Shown here: positions 44,613-53,593 of the stretch, piece by piece
How the letters are laid out: every line of letters starts with the position of its first letter
How positions within the stretch are numbered: position 1 is the stretch's first letter
The notes under the pieces: generated by a model
The model's database searches: none
What the model saw: the letters and a program-made list of their open reading frames with translations, nothing else
Told to the model about the DNA's origin: nothing
From: JANOXC01 sp031418215
GTDB taxonomy: Bacteria; Bacteroidota; Bacteroidia; AKYH767-A; OLB10
Assembly (NCBI GenBank): GCA_031418215.1
Contig: JANOXC010000118.1
Coordinates: 30,629-94,628 of the forward strand
Length of the DNA: 64,000 nt
Direction: 5' to 3'
Made by a program: the position numbers and the translations under genes

Positions 44613-46115
44613 TTATTTCGGTTGCTCATTTACGTTTACGCCTTCATACTTTTTCACTTGTCCTGATTGATAGGTTGTTGTTAAAACCAATTCACCATCG
44701 ATATCATACGTTTTCCAGGTGCCTTCTTTTAATCCGAGACGGTAAGATCTTTCTTCCCTGATTTTACCATTGTCATAATAATATTTATGCGTTCCGTTTT
44801 CCTGTCCTTCCAAATATTCGCCCTCAAAGGCTAATTTTCCGCTCTGGAAATACTGCTTCCAGTTGCCATCCATATTTCCCTCCACATACGTGCCTTCGGC
44901 AATATATTCCCCATTACGGAATTTCCAGTCTCCGTCGCGCTGTCCTTTTATATATAATCCTTCAGCAATTACGTCGCCGTTTTCATTGTATTCTTTGGAT
45001 ATGCCATCTTCTTTTCCATCCTTATATATTTCCTCTCGCAAAATTTTACCGGAAGGGTAATACCATTTCCATTCTGACACAGGTAAAGCTTCCTTGTAGG
45101 AGCCTCTCTGCTGTATGGTTTCGTTATCATAGTAAAAGGTCCATACACTGTCCTTTTTTCCGTTTTTAAACTTTCCTTCAGATTTCACTTTTCCGTTTGG
45201 GAAAAAATATTTCCAATGGCCCTGCTGCTGACCTGAGCCATCCACTGTTCCACCTTCAGCAACAATGTTGTTCTTATCATAGATTTTAGAAGCCGTTATT
45301 TTTCCTTCTCTGTCATAATCTCTGTAAACACCAGACTTCACGCCATTGATTAATGTTACTGAAGATTTTGGTCTGCCGTTATTGTAATAATCGCGCTTGA
45401 TATCTAACTTAAGATTAACCGCGTCGTTGACCACTAATAAATCATCTTTGAAAACTTCAATTTTTAACAACAATCCGTCTGCGGAATAAACCCGAAACAT
45501 CCCGTTCTTCTTATCATCTTTATAAACGTCATCACTTTTTACCTGGTCGTTGGCAAAATGTTCTTTCCAAACTCCTTGTTTGAATCCAAATTTATCAATG
45601 CGGTTTATTTTTTCCTGCTTTTGCAGAAATCCATTTTTATAGTTGCTGATAGTTACAACCCTTCCGTCGTCTGCATACTCTTTCGATAATCCATTTTCAA
45701 CTCCATTTACATACTTTATTGTTTTTGAAAGATGTCCTGCTTCACGGTAGTATTTTGCAACACTATCAACGATCCCTTTACTCATCCAAATTTCTGATGA
45801 AACATTTCCATTCAGGTAATATTCCTTTTGTATTCCGTTACGTCCGCCTTTTTCATAATTATGTTCTGATAACTTATTTCCTTTATCATCATAAAATTTC
45901 CAAATTCCTTCCAGCAACGTATTATTTCTGTTACCCTCTGATTTTAGTTTACCGTTTTCATAATAACTTTTCCAGTTGCCGTCAGGTTTTCCATTAACAA
46001 AATTTCCTTCACTGCTTACCTGTCCGTTTGGATAGGTAAACTTCTGGTAACCTGTTTGGGCATACCCTGCAAAAAAACAAATCAATAAAAAAAATAAAAT
46101 AATAATTCTCTTCAT
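44613..46115 (-). CDS. Exported MORN-type repeat protein (YwqK-like)
   Basis: The 500-residue protein has a signal peptide (MKRIIILFFLLICFFAGYAQ) followed by about twenty 22-24-residue repeats of the form Y-x-N-G-K-x-x-x-E-G-x-x-x-x-G-x-x-x-G-x-W-K-x-Y (for example YENGKLKSEG, DGNWKQYFQSGKLAFEGEY). These are MORN/YwqK-like beta-hairpin repeats. YwqK homologues are listed as antitoxins in some databases, but the long, secreted form here is more likely a structural or binding protein. It starts 3 bp after the stop of nadA (same strand) and could be co-transcribed. Confidence 0.85.
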   Translation of the reverse strand: MKRIIILFFLLICFFAGYAQTGYQKFTYPNGQVSSEGNFVNGKPDGNWKSYYENGKLKSEGNRNNTLLEGIWKFYDDKGNKLSEHNYEKGGRNGIQKEYYLNGNVSSEIWMSKGIVDSVAKYYREAGHLSKTIKYVNGVENGLSKEYADDGRVVTISNYKNGFLQKQEKINRIDKFGFKQGVWKEHFANDQVKSDDVYKDDKKNGMFRVYSADGLLLKIEVFKDDLLVVNDAVNLKLDIKRDYYNNGRPKSSVTLINGVKSGVYRDYDREGKITASKIYDKNNIVAEGGTVDGSGQQQGHWKYFFPNGKVKSEGKFKNGKKDSVWTFYYDNETIQQRGSYKEALPVSEWKWYYPSGKILREEIYKDGKEDGISKEYNENGDVIAEGLYIKGQRDGDWKFRNGEYIAEGTYVEGNMDGNWKQYFQSGKLAFEGEYLEGQENGTHKYYYDNGKIREERSYRLGLKEGTWKTYDIDGELVLTTTYQSGQVKKYEGVNVNEQPK

Positions 46116-46118
46116 TGG

Positions 46119-47099
46119 CTATCTGCTGAGTTCCAGCATTCTTTTAAGTGGTAGCAATGCCGGCTCCATCAGTTCTTGAGGAATCAATACTTCCGGCATT
46201 TCGTATTTCATACACAAATATACTTTTTCAAGTGTGTTCAACTTCATATGCGGACAATCATTACAAGCACAGTTATTATCAGGAGGTGCGGGTATAAAGG
46301 TTTTACCGGGTGAAGCTTTTTGCATCTGATGCATTATTCCGGACTCTGTGGCAACGATAAATGTATTAGAGGGGTTGGTAGTAGCAAAATTTAGTAAAGC
46401 CGTTGTAGAGCCTATAAAATCTGCTATTTTTAATATAGGCTCTTCACATTCCGGATGTGCAATCAATAAAGCCTGGGGATGCAGGTGTTTTAATTTCGTA
46501 ATTTTTTGTAGTGAGAAAATCTCATGTACCATACAGGTTCCATTCCATAGTAATAAATCGCGACCTGTTTTCTTAGCCACCCAGGCTCCTAAATTTTTAT
46601 CAGGTGCAAAAATTATTTTCTTATCGGGTGGAACGCTTTCGACTATCTTAACTGCATTTGAACTCGTACAGATTATATCGCTTAAAGCTTTAATTGCGGC
46701 CGTACAATTGATGTAAGAAATTACTACATGGTCAGGATGCTCCTCTTTAAACTTCTTAAATAAATCCGGCGGACAAGAATCAGCCAATGAACACCCTGCC
46801 CTTAAATCAGGCAGTACAACTTTTTTATTGGGGTTCAATAATTTTGCTGTCTCTGCCATAAAATGCACGCCGCAGAAGACAATCATGTCGGCATTTGTTT
46901 TTTCCGCCTCTTGCGCCAGACCTAAACTGTCTCCAATAAAATCGGCAACATCCTGAATATCACTTTCCTGGTAATAGTGGGCAAGTACAATGGCATTTTT
47001 TTCTTTCTTTAAACGGGCGATGCTTTCAAACAGGTCCAAAGATGGATCAATTTCTTCATCCGCAAATCCCCGCTTTTCAATTTCAACTTTTGTAAGCAT
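46119..47099 (-). CDS. nadA: Quinolinate synthase A
   Basis: The 326-residue protein has the three cluster-binding cysteines of NadA: C76 in IVFCGVHFMAETAKLL, the Cys in ICTSSNAVK and one in DNNCACNDCPHMKLNTLEK. The substrate motifs HYYQESDIQDVADFIGDSLG and HPDHVVISYINCTAA are complete. With NadB it makes quinolinate for NAD. nadB and nadC are not adjacent in this window. Confidence 0.97.
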   Translation of the reverse strand: MLTKVEIEKRGFADEEIDPSLDLFESIARLKKEKNAIVLAHYYQESDIQDVADFIGDSLGLAQEAEKTNADMIVFCGVHFMAETAKLLNPNKKVVLPDLRAGCSLADSCPPDLFKKFKEEHPDHVVISYINCTAAIKALSDIICTSSNAVKIVESVPPDKKIIFAPDKNLGAWVAKKTGRDLLLWNGTCMVHEIFSLQKITKLKHLHPQALLIAHPECEEPILKIADFIGSTTALLNFATTNPSNTFIVATESGIMHQMQKASPGKTFIPAPPDNNCACNDCPHMKLNTLEKVYLCMKYEMPEVLIPQELMEPALLPLKRMLELSR

Positions 47100-47585
47100 A
47101 TTATAAATAATTAATCTTTTAATAAAATACTTATTGTTTATAATGGTCTGTTAGTTCGGTTCGCAAGTTTATACGTAAACCCTTGTTTACAGACTTTATC
47201 ATTTGTTAGGAACACTGCTTGAACAATTTTAAAGTGCTTAACTCATTGCTGTTGAATATTTACTCATCGTTATGAACACCTGTTCATTTCTCCCTTCGTT
47301 AATATCTTTCCACCAATAAATGGTGATAATTGTTCATTGTTTAGTTCATATGATGTGTTAAAGTTTAATGCATAATATTTGGATTATGATTCAATTCAAC
47401 ATAAGCACAGCAGAACCGGTTATTCCAAATAAACTTGTGGAATTGTTATCACCCGGTTTTTAGCGTTGTTAACAGGTCAACTGTTCATAAAAGCAAAGGT
47501 AAGTGCTTATTTATCACAGTAGTAAAAATAGGGTGTTGATAAGCTTATGAACAATTACTTTTTTACATTTTTAGGAGGAAAATCG
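47100..47585. other. Gene-free region with DnaA-box-like 9-mers, candidate origin
   Basis: Within 486 AT-rich bases are TTATGAACA at 47270-47278 and 47545-47553, its complement TGTTCATAA at 47482-47490, and TGTTGATAA at 47534-47542, plus the looser TTATCACAG at 47511-47519. They resemble the DnaA box TTATNCACA with one or two changes. Two pairs are arranged as inverted repeats: ATGAACA-CC-TGTTCAT at 47272-47287 and TGTTGATAA-GC-TTATGAACA at 47534-47553. See findings. Confidence 0.4.
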
Positions 47586-48755
47586 TTACTGATGACGTTT
47601 TGTTGGTTGCCATATTCCTGACTGTATACCAATAATATACCTGAAAAAACCAAAAAGCAGGGCCATATTTGTTGTAATAAAATGAGCCGGGAAACGCAAC
47701 AGTAACAGATTTATTCGCAAGACACGATGAAGCAGGTAATCAATTAATGGAGTACATATAATAAAGGTAGTTAGCCAGCAGAAATAGCGGAAAAAAAGTT
47801 GATCATATAAAAGAATGGAACAGGTATAAAAAAAAAGGATAAAAAAAGGCCCCTTCCATCGCAAAACTTTGTGAGAAAAGAAGCAAAAACTTATTGTGTT
47901 GATTCGTAATAGTGAAGGCAGAAACAAAAAGAGGTTTTGGAAACTTCCGGCTGCAATACGGATTTTACGATTAAACTCAATAGCGGCTTCATTACTCACA
48001 TCCTCATACACCCTCGCATTTAATTCGTTGATACATTTTCCTCCAGATTGTAACACTTTCATATTCAGGTAAAAATCGTCAACAAGAAAATGTGCAGGAA
48101 CCGGCGAATAAGACGATTTTCTTAAAGCAAAACATCCACCAAAAGGCCCCATCATTGTACCCCATAATAAACCTTCATAGTGTTTTATATATACTTCCGC
48201 GCTGATGTATGATTTTTCCTGAAGCGAAATACCGTCTTTTTTAATGCCTGTATTCACCATATTACTATCTACTAATGCAATCGAATCATTCTTAAAATGT
48301 TTAACCAGCTCATAAATAGTAATTTTTGAAAAAATTACATTGGCATCGGTAAGTATCAGAACGGGGTTAATAGCCAGCTTTACAAGCGCATTAATTATTG
48401 TCACTTTGCCCGATCTTTGATTAAATTCTACAAGGCTTACCCTCGAATCAACAGCAGCAATTGCCTCAACGATGGAATTTGTTAAATCAGTTGATGAATC
48501 AGAGCCGACAATGATTTCTATTGAAGAAGCGGGATAATTGCTTTTTAATACACTTTCAATTTTTTCACGGATTACTTTTTCTTCATTAAAAGCTGCAATC
48601 AGGATTGACACTTTAGGTAAATCCTCTGAGGGAAGGTAAATTATACTATTTGGTTTTTTAAACAGGGAAAGCAATTTCAGAAACAACGGATAAATAATAT
48701 AGGAATAAAGTACAGCAAAGAATGAGATCCAGAAAATGAGTTTGATTAATTGCAT
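47586..48755 (-). CDS. Family 2 glycosyltransferase, membrane-anchored
   Basis: Started at the ATG ending at 48755, the protein is 389 residues and begins MQLIKLIFWISFFAVLYSYI, a membrane segment. The GT-A core has VSILIAAFNEEKVIREKIES, EIIVGSDSSTD and LILTDANVIF (a metal-binding D-x-N form). Three further membrane segments end the protein. This resembles processive or dolichol-phosphate-type GT2 enzymes. The longer frame to 48866 overlaps the rpiB start and lacks a promoter, so it is rejected. A -7 box at 48779 fits the shorter start. Confidence 0.85.
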   Translation of the reverse strand: MQLIKLIFWISFFAVLYSYIIYPLFLKLLSLFKKPNSIIYLPSEDLPKVSILIAAFNEEKVIREKIESVLKSNYPASSIEIIVGSDSSTDLTNSIVEAIAAVDSRVSLVEFNQRSGKVTIINALVKLAINPVLILTDANVIFSKITIYELVKHFKNDSIALVDSNMVNTGIKKDGISLQEKSYISAEVYIKHYEGLLWGTMMGPFGGCFALRKSSYSPVPAHFLVDDFYLNMKVLQSGGKCINELNARVYEDVSNEAAIEFNRKIRIAAGSFQNLFLFLPSLLRINTISFCFFSHKVLRWKGPFFILFFYTCSILLYDQLFFRYFCWLTTFIICTPLIDYLLHRVLRINLLLLRFPAHFITTNMALLFGFFRYIIGIQSGIWQPTKRHQ

Positions 48756-48778
48756 GTCGTAAATCCGATCCGAAGGAA

Positions 48779-48786
48779 CAAAAGTA
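48779..48786 (-). promoter_or_regulatory. -7 box for the GT2 gene
   Basis: On the minus strand it reads TACTTTTG and lies 24 bp upstream of the GT2 start, which supports that start. Confidence 0.45.
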
Positions 48787-48819
48787 AGATAACTTACCAC
48801 TTGAGGCGAGAATATTGTA

Positions 48820-48827
48820 TACTTTTG
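48820..48827 (+). promoter_or_regulatory. -7 box for rpiB
   Basis: TACTTTTG matches TAnnTTTG and lies 38 bp upstream of the rpiB ATG. It is the divergent counterpart of the box at 48779, with the same sequence. Confidence 0.5.
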
Positions 48828-48864
48828 AAGGGTAAAATAATATTTATATATAAAAAATAAGGCC

Positions 48865-49296
48865 ATGAATAAAATTATTATTGGAGCAGATCATGCCGGC
48901 TTTGAGTTGAAAGAAAAACTAAAGCAATACCTTTCGAAAAAAGGATATGATATTACAGACGAGGGAACCCATTCACCCGACTCTGTTGACTATCCTGATT
49001 TTGCACATCCTGTTGCAGCCAAGGTAGAAAAGGACCCGTTTAATATGGGAATATTAATATGCGGAAGCGCCAACGGTGTTGCGATAACAGCGAATAAACA
49101 TGCAGGTATTAGAGCGGCAATTTGCTGGAATGATGAAATTGCAAAACTGGCACGACTACACAATGATGCTAATATTATCTGTATTCCTGCACGTTTTGTG
49201 AGCGAACAAATTGCAGAATCCATGACAGCTATTTTTCTTTCCACCGTTTTTGAAGGAGGAAGACATTTAAAAAGAGTGGAAAAAATTGCTTGTTGA
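48865..49296 (+). CDS. rpiB: Ribose-5-phosphate isomerase B
   Basis: The 143-residue protein starts MNKIIIGADHAGFELKEKLK, with the D/H of the phosphate-binding site, and continues with DYPDFAHPVAAKV, ILICGSANGVAITANKHAGI (catalytic Cys and the anion hole) and RLHNDANIICIPARFV. It converts ribose-5-phosphate and ribulose-5-phosphate in the pentose phosphate pathway. Its end overlaps the widest frame of the next gene. Confidence 0.96.
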   Translation: MNKIIIGADHAGFELKEKLKQYLSKKGYDITDEGTHSPDSVDYPDFAHPVAAKVEKDPFNMGILICGSANGVAITANKHAGIRAAICWNDEIAKLARLHNDANIICIPARFVSEQIAESMTAIFLSTVFEGGRHLKRVEKIAC

Positions 49297-49321
49297 TTTA
49301 TATTATACAACAACATCGTCA

Positions 49322-50068
49322 TTGAACAATAAAGCGGTAACACTTTCTTTAATCTACTTTTTATTTGGCATTACCGCAGTAAAGGCGCAGACATCAAAAA
49401 CAACTTCTCCCGACAGCATATATATAGTTAAAAGCAGAAACTATACTTACAGGGCTTTTGTTTTACCATCAGCATTAATTATAACGGGCGCCTACTTAAC
49501 TGTTCATGATGATATCCGATACAATGTTAACGAGTGGCGCGATGAAAACTATAGCTCATTTCATACAGAAATAGACAACTACCTGCAGTTTGTTCCCTTT
49601 GCCATTGTTGGCGTAATGGAATTGTCAGAGAAAAACAGCTATCCTGTTATTCATCAACGGGCATTACATTTTATTAAGACAGAGGTAATTATGAGTGTGC
49701 TTACCTACACCACGAAAACACTGACAAAAGTGGAGCGCCCTGATGGTTCGGCTAACAATTCATTTCCTTCCGGGCATACGGCACAAGCCTTTGCGGCAGC
49801 AACGTTTTTATATAATGAATATGGAAAATCACATTCCATTTGGTTTACGATTGGTGGATACGCCGCAGCAACAGCAACAGGTGTATTGCGTATACTTAAT
49901 GACAAGCACTGGATTTCAGATGTCATTGCCGGCGCGGGCGTTGGAATTCTATCGGCCAACCTTGGTTGTATGGACTGGCATTCAAAGAAAAGAAGTAATG
50001 TAACAGGCATGCTCGTTCCTCAAATGTCCAAAGACTTTAAAGGCGCCTGTTTATTAGTAAGGTTTTAG
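49322..50068 (+). CDS. PAP2 family phosphatase, secreted
   Basis: The TTG at 49322 gives a 248-residue protein with a signal peptide (MNNKAVTLSLIYFLFGITAV). The PAP2 triad is complete: K-x6-RP in KVERPDGSA, PSGH in NNSFPSGHTAQAFAAATFLY, and R-x5-H-x3-D in RILNDKHWISDVIAGAG. These act on lipid phosphates such as undecaprenyl-diphosphate or phosphatidic acid. The protein lies between rpiB and the polysaccharide operon, so undecaprenyl-phosphate recycling is a fair guess. The region after HWISDV fits the last two membrane segments. The longest frame starts at 49286 and overlaps rpiB. Confidence 0.85.
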   Translation: MNNKAVTLSLIYFLFGITAVKAQTSKTTSPDSIYIVKSRNYTYRAFVLPSALIITGAYLTVHDDIRYNVNEWRDENYSSFHTEIDNYLQFVPFAIVGVMELSEKNSYPVIHQRALHFIKTEVIMSVLTYTTKTLTKVERPDGSANNSFPSGHTAQAFAAATFLYNEYGKSHSIWFTIGGYAAATATGVLRILNDKHWISDVIAGAGVGILSANLGCMDWHSKKRSNVTGMLVPQMSKDFKGACLLVRF

Positions 50069-50083
50069 CCTTATTCAGCAGAC

Positions 50084-50386
50084 TTAAATGAATTCCCTGA
50101 TTTTTTTTGTGAGCTCGATGCCCATCATAAAGCCGGCCATTCTCCATCGCAATTCCCCGTTGTTAAATAACATAAGTGTGGGAACGCTCATAATATCGTA
50201 TTCATTTTTTAACTCCGGACTCTCATCCAAATCAATTTTAAGGATGACAACCTTACCTGCAAGGTTTTGTTCAACCTCTTTAAGAATTACATCCAGCATT
50301 TTGCAAGGTTCGCACCAGGTTGCATAAATATCTACCAGCAGCGGCTTATTTTCTTCCTTAATTAATACGAACTCTTTTAATGTCAT
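50084..50386 (-). CDS. Thioredoxin-like protein
   Basis: From the ATG ending at 50386 it is 100 residues and starts MTLKEFVLIKEENKPLLVDI. The redox site is W-C-E-P-C-K (TWCEPCKML). The cis-proline is in IMSVPTLMLFNNG. The length suits thioredoxin. The longer frame to 50428 adds 14 residues and crosses a -7 box (50412-50419), so the short start is preferred. It is transcribed alone, convergent with the PAP2 gene. Confidence 0.92.
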   Translation of the reverse strand: MTLKEFVLIKEENKPLLVDIYATWCEPCKMLDVILKEVEQNLAGKVVILKIDLDESPELKNEYDIMSVPTLMLFNNGELRWRMAGFMMGIELTKKIREFI

Positions 50387-50411
50387 TATACCTAGCCTAA
50401 TTAAAGGATTG

Positions 50412-50419
50412 CAAAGGTA
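50412..50419 (-). promoter_or_regulatory. -7 box for the thioredoxin-like gene
   Basis: On the minus strand it reads TACCTTTG and precedes the chosen start by 26 bp. Confidence 0.5.
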
Positions 50420-50513
50420 GTTCGCCAAAATGTAATATTTTAAGAAAAAGTGTAACCTTTTGTTGTGGTCCTGTGTTTAATTAATCTGATACAAAAACCA
50501 TTAATCAACTGTA

Positions 50514-51284
50514 ATGTATTCAACAAAAAAACTTTTCTTAAATGGAAAGATTTATATCCTTGCCGCCATCAGCCTATTTCTGATGAGCGCTTGCCAGAGG
50601 AATGTGATGTTCACCAGCAATAAAGCTGTTGTTGCGCCTACAGCCGGCGTGGCAATCGATACCATTGTTGGAGAAAAAGTACTGATGCCCGATGATAAAA
50701 TTCTGGTCAGTGTATGGGATCATGAAGAACTCAGTGTGGGATCACTACAGGGAACATACAGTCTTGCAGAAGAAAATGGAAAATGGCTGATGCTTGATAT
50801 GAACGGAGAAGTTCGTTTACCACAAGTTGGAACTGTAAAATTACAAGGGCTTACCGTTCGGGAGACCATTATCTATTTAGAAAAAGTATACGGTAAGTTT
50901 ATTCAGAACCCCATTGTCACTGTTCGTGTTTTAAATAACAAGATTACAATTCTGGGAGAGGTTCGAAGCCCCGGTGTTTACCTATTCAGCGGAGATAATG
51001 GCCGACTTATAGATTTAATTGGCCATGCACAAGGGCTTACCGATTATGCCAAGACATCGAAAGTAAAAATAGTAAGAGGAACCAGTGAAATGGTAATCGA
51101 CTTAACCAATACCGCATCGGTTGCCGCAAAAGAATTTACTGTAATCCCCGGCGACGTTGTATATATTCCACCAACCAGCGGCAAAGCATGGGATCGTTTT
51201 GCCAATAAGCTTATACCGATTGCCAGTTTAATTACTTCCATTGCATTAGTTTATAGTATATCGATCAATAACAGTAATCCCTAA
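50514..51284 (+). CDS. Polysaccharide export lipoprotein (Wza-like)
   Basis: This 256-residue protein has a lipoprotein signal with the lipobox LMSAC at residues 24-28. The Poly_export domain (VGEKVLMPDDKILVSVWDHE, DMNGEVRLPQVGTVKLQGLT) is followed by SLBB-type segments (NKITILGEVRSPGVYLFSGD, KIVRGTSEMVIDLTN). One C-terminal hydrophobic segment (LIPIASLITSIALVYSISI) could be the outer-membrane helix of Wza or an inner helix. It forms the outer-membrane export channel for the polysaccharide made by the operon. First gene of the operon, 5 bp before the Wzc-like gene. Confidence 0.9.
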   Translation: MYSTKKLFLNGKIYILAAISLFLMSACQRNVMFTSNKAVVAPTAGVAIDTIVGEKVLMPDDKILVSVWDHEELSVGSLQGTYSLAEENGKWLMLDMNGEVRLPQVGTVKLQGLTVRETIIYLEKVYGKFIQNPIVTVRVLNNKITILGEVRSPGVYLFSGDNGRLIDLIGHAQGLTDYAKTSKVKIVRGTSEMVIDLTNTASVAAKEFTVIPGDVVYIPPTSGKAWDRFANKLIPIASLITSIALVYSISINNSNP

Positions 51285-51289
51285 CAGCT

Positions 51290-53587
51290 GTGCATAACCG
51301 AAACAGTATTAAAAACATTCTTGCCCCGGTAACCAAAAGATGGTATATCATCATCATTTTTCTGGCATTGGCCTCATTTGGTGCATGGCGCTATTTGCAG
51401 TCGGCTACTCCTAAATACCAGGCAAGCGCAACCGTTAAAATTGAAGACAATTCCGGTATAACAGAAACCAAACTGTTTAAGGACTTCGATGTATTCAATC
51501 AAAATAACAAAACACAAACAGAAGTTGAGGTATTAAAATCACGCTATCTGTTTGAAAAAGCCTTACAGAAGCTGGACTTTTTTGTGGAGTATTATAAAAC
51601 CACCGATCTGCGTACAGAAGAGTTGTACCACACATGCCCTTTTAAAGTAGATTATACCATTACCGACAATTCGTTTAATGAGCAAACATTCGACTTCAAA
51701 TATATTGGAGGCAACCGTTACAAAATTTATTATTCAATCAAGGACAAGGATTTTGAGCGCGAAGCAAGAATCGGAGAAAATATCAGTGAAAAAGGCTGGA
51801 CCATTACCGTGGCAAAAGACACTGCTCATCATAACGCCATTTCAAAATCGGGACTGGCTGACTCTTACCGATTTATTATATATAATAAAGAGGCGCTTGC
51901 ACAAAAGCTGATGAACCGTGATTTTATTGTTCGTGCCGTTGACAAGGATGTAAACATCATCAAGATATATTATCAGCACGCTGTTCCGGAAAAAGCAATG
52001 AAATTAGTTAATGCCATTGCTGAGGCTTATTTAGAACAAGGGCTGAATGATAAGAAGGATCTTGCAAACAGCACGCTTGACTTTATTAATAAACAACTTG
52101 AAATTGTTACCTCTGAACTTGTTAATGCACAAGATGCCATTAAGAAGTACAAGGTTGATAATGAAATAATAAATATCTCACAACAGACAGACGCCACCTT
52201 TAAAACATTAAGTCAGCTTGAAATTCAAAAAGTTGATATTAATATGAAGCTCGCCATGCTGGAAAACCTTAGCGAGTATTTAAGGCGTAATAAAGAGGTA
52301 GATATTTCAGGACCTGAGTACAGCACTATTTCTGACCCGTTGTTTACGGAAGGAGTATCAAAACTAAACATCAAATTGCGTGAACGCATAACGGCATTAA
52401 CACGATACACACAAAATGACCCGCATGTTTATAATATTGAAAACGAAGTAGCACAATTACGCGATTACCTTGTGGAGAGCGTCAATAACACACGCAAGGA
52501 GTTGCTCACCAAACAAAATGAAGTGTATGCAGCAATTGACGAACAAAAAGCTTCATTTGACGGGGTACCGGAAAAAGAAGCAACACTCAACGAACTCGGT
52601 CGTAATTTTTTCCTTTATGAAAAAGTATATAATTTCTTAATTGAAAAACGAACCGAAGCCTTAATCACCTCACAGGTTAATGTTTCTTTTAATAAAATTT
52701 TAGAGGTGGCCACACTGCCTTATGAACAGGAGTCGCCCATTGCAGAAGTTGTTTGGGGAATTGCTTTATTCCTTGGATTAACATTGGGAATACTAACGGC
52801 TTATTTTGTACACTTAATTAAATCATCAGTATCCGGAAGAGAAGACATGGAAAAAATAAGCGACATACCATTTATTGGAAATGTAGAACGCTTCTCTAAA
52901 AACTCCAGTGGATACAATTCTTTTTCTGCACTCACAACACGTATATTATTGAACCAGTCAGATAAAGAAAAGCTGGTAATATCAGTAACCTCAACTTTAA
53001 AGGGCGAAGGAAAAACATTTGTTGCTACCGGACTGGCGCGCACATTAGCAGCCATGGACAAGAAAGTTGTATTGGTAGACATGAATCTTTACAACCCAAC
53101 ACTACAGGAGTGGTTTGATATCAGAAACCCGATTGGAATAAGTGATGTGTATACCAATAAATCCGGAATTCATGATGCAATCAACATCACACCATTCCCA
53201 AATCTGGACCTCATTAATGCCGGCAGCGCTGACCATCCCATCAATCATTTGCTGGCAACCGGAAAGACAAAAGAGATCATCGATGAACTGAGCAAGCATT
53301 ATGATGCCGTAATCATTGATACACCTGAATCAGGAAAATATGTTGACGCAATACCGTTTATGAAATGGAGCGATCTTAATCTATATATAGTGAAAGCGGA
53401 CGACACCAGTGCTGAATTGATAAACAATGCCGAACTCATCAAAGAAGAATACCGACTGAAAGAAGTTTATTTTGTTTTGAATTCAATGCAGGAGAAACGC
53501 AACCATACCGGATACATCAACACCAAGAAATTAAAGAAAATAAAAAAGAACATTGTTCCCCAGCTCACCTCTTTGTTCGCCTGGTAA
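51290..53587 (+). CDS. Wzz/Wzc-like polysaccharide co-polymerase with atypical BY-kinase domain
   Basis: The 765-residue protein starts at a GTG. A Wzz domain occupies about 12-100, with a membrane segment (WYIIIIFLALASFGAWRYL). A coiled coil spans about 260-450, and a second membrane segment (EVVWGIALFLGLTLGILTAY) precedes the CapB/CpsD-like ATPase at about 540-765. Walker A is KGEGKTF (571-577) and Walker B is AVIIDTPES near 673. The Walker A-prime motif is VVLVDMNLYNP, with an Asn where a second Asp is usual (D-x-D), and the C-terminal Tyr cluster is reduced to one Tyr (TGYINTKKL). Control of chain length is the expected role. Confidence 0.9.
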   Translation: MHNRNSIKNILAPVTKRWYIIIIFLALASFGAWRYLQSATPKYQASATVKIEDNSGITETKLFKDFDVFNQNNKTQTEVEVLKSRYLFEKALQKLDFFVEYYKTTDLRTEELYHTCPFKVDYTITDNSFNEQTFDFKYIGGNRYKIYYSIKDKDFEREARIGENISEKGWTITVAKDTAHHNAISKSGLADSYRFIIYNKEALAQKLMNRDFIVRAVDKDVNIIKIYYQHAVPEKAMKLVNAIAEAYLEQGLNDKKDLANSTLDFINKQLEIVTSELVNAQDAIKKYKVDNEIINISQQTDATFKTLSQLEIQKVDINMKLAMLENLSEYLRRNKEVDISGPEYSTISDPLFTEGVSKLNIKLRERITALTRYTQNDPHVYNIENEVAQLRDYLVESVNNTRKELLTKQNEVYAAIDEQKASFDGVPEKEATLNELGRNFFLYEKVYNFLIEKRTEALITSQVNVSFNKILEVATLPYEQESPIAEVVWGIALFLGLTLGILTAYFVHLIKSSVSGREDMEKISDIPFIGNVERFSKNSSGYNSFSALTTRILLNQSDKEKLVISVTSTLKGEGKTFVATGLARTLAAMDKKVVLVDMNLYNPTLQEWFDIRNPIGISDVYTNKSGIHDAINITPFPNLDLINAGSADHPINHLLATGKTKEIIDELSKHYDAVIIDTPESGKYVDAIPFMKWSDLNLYIVKADDTSAELINNAELIKEEYRLKEVYFVLNSMQEKRNHTGYINTKKLKKIKKNIVPQLTSLFAW

Positions 53588-53593
53588 TATATT

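Noticed and set aside
47100..47585. Coding sequence in the gap after nadA
   Set aside because: No frame in this region has recognisable features. The GT2 and nadA genes border it on the same strand.
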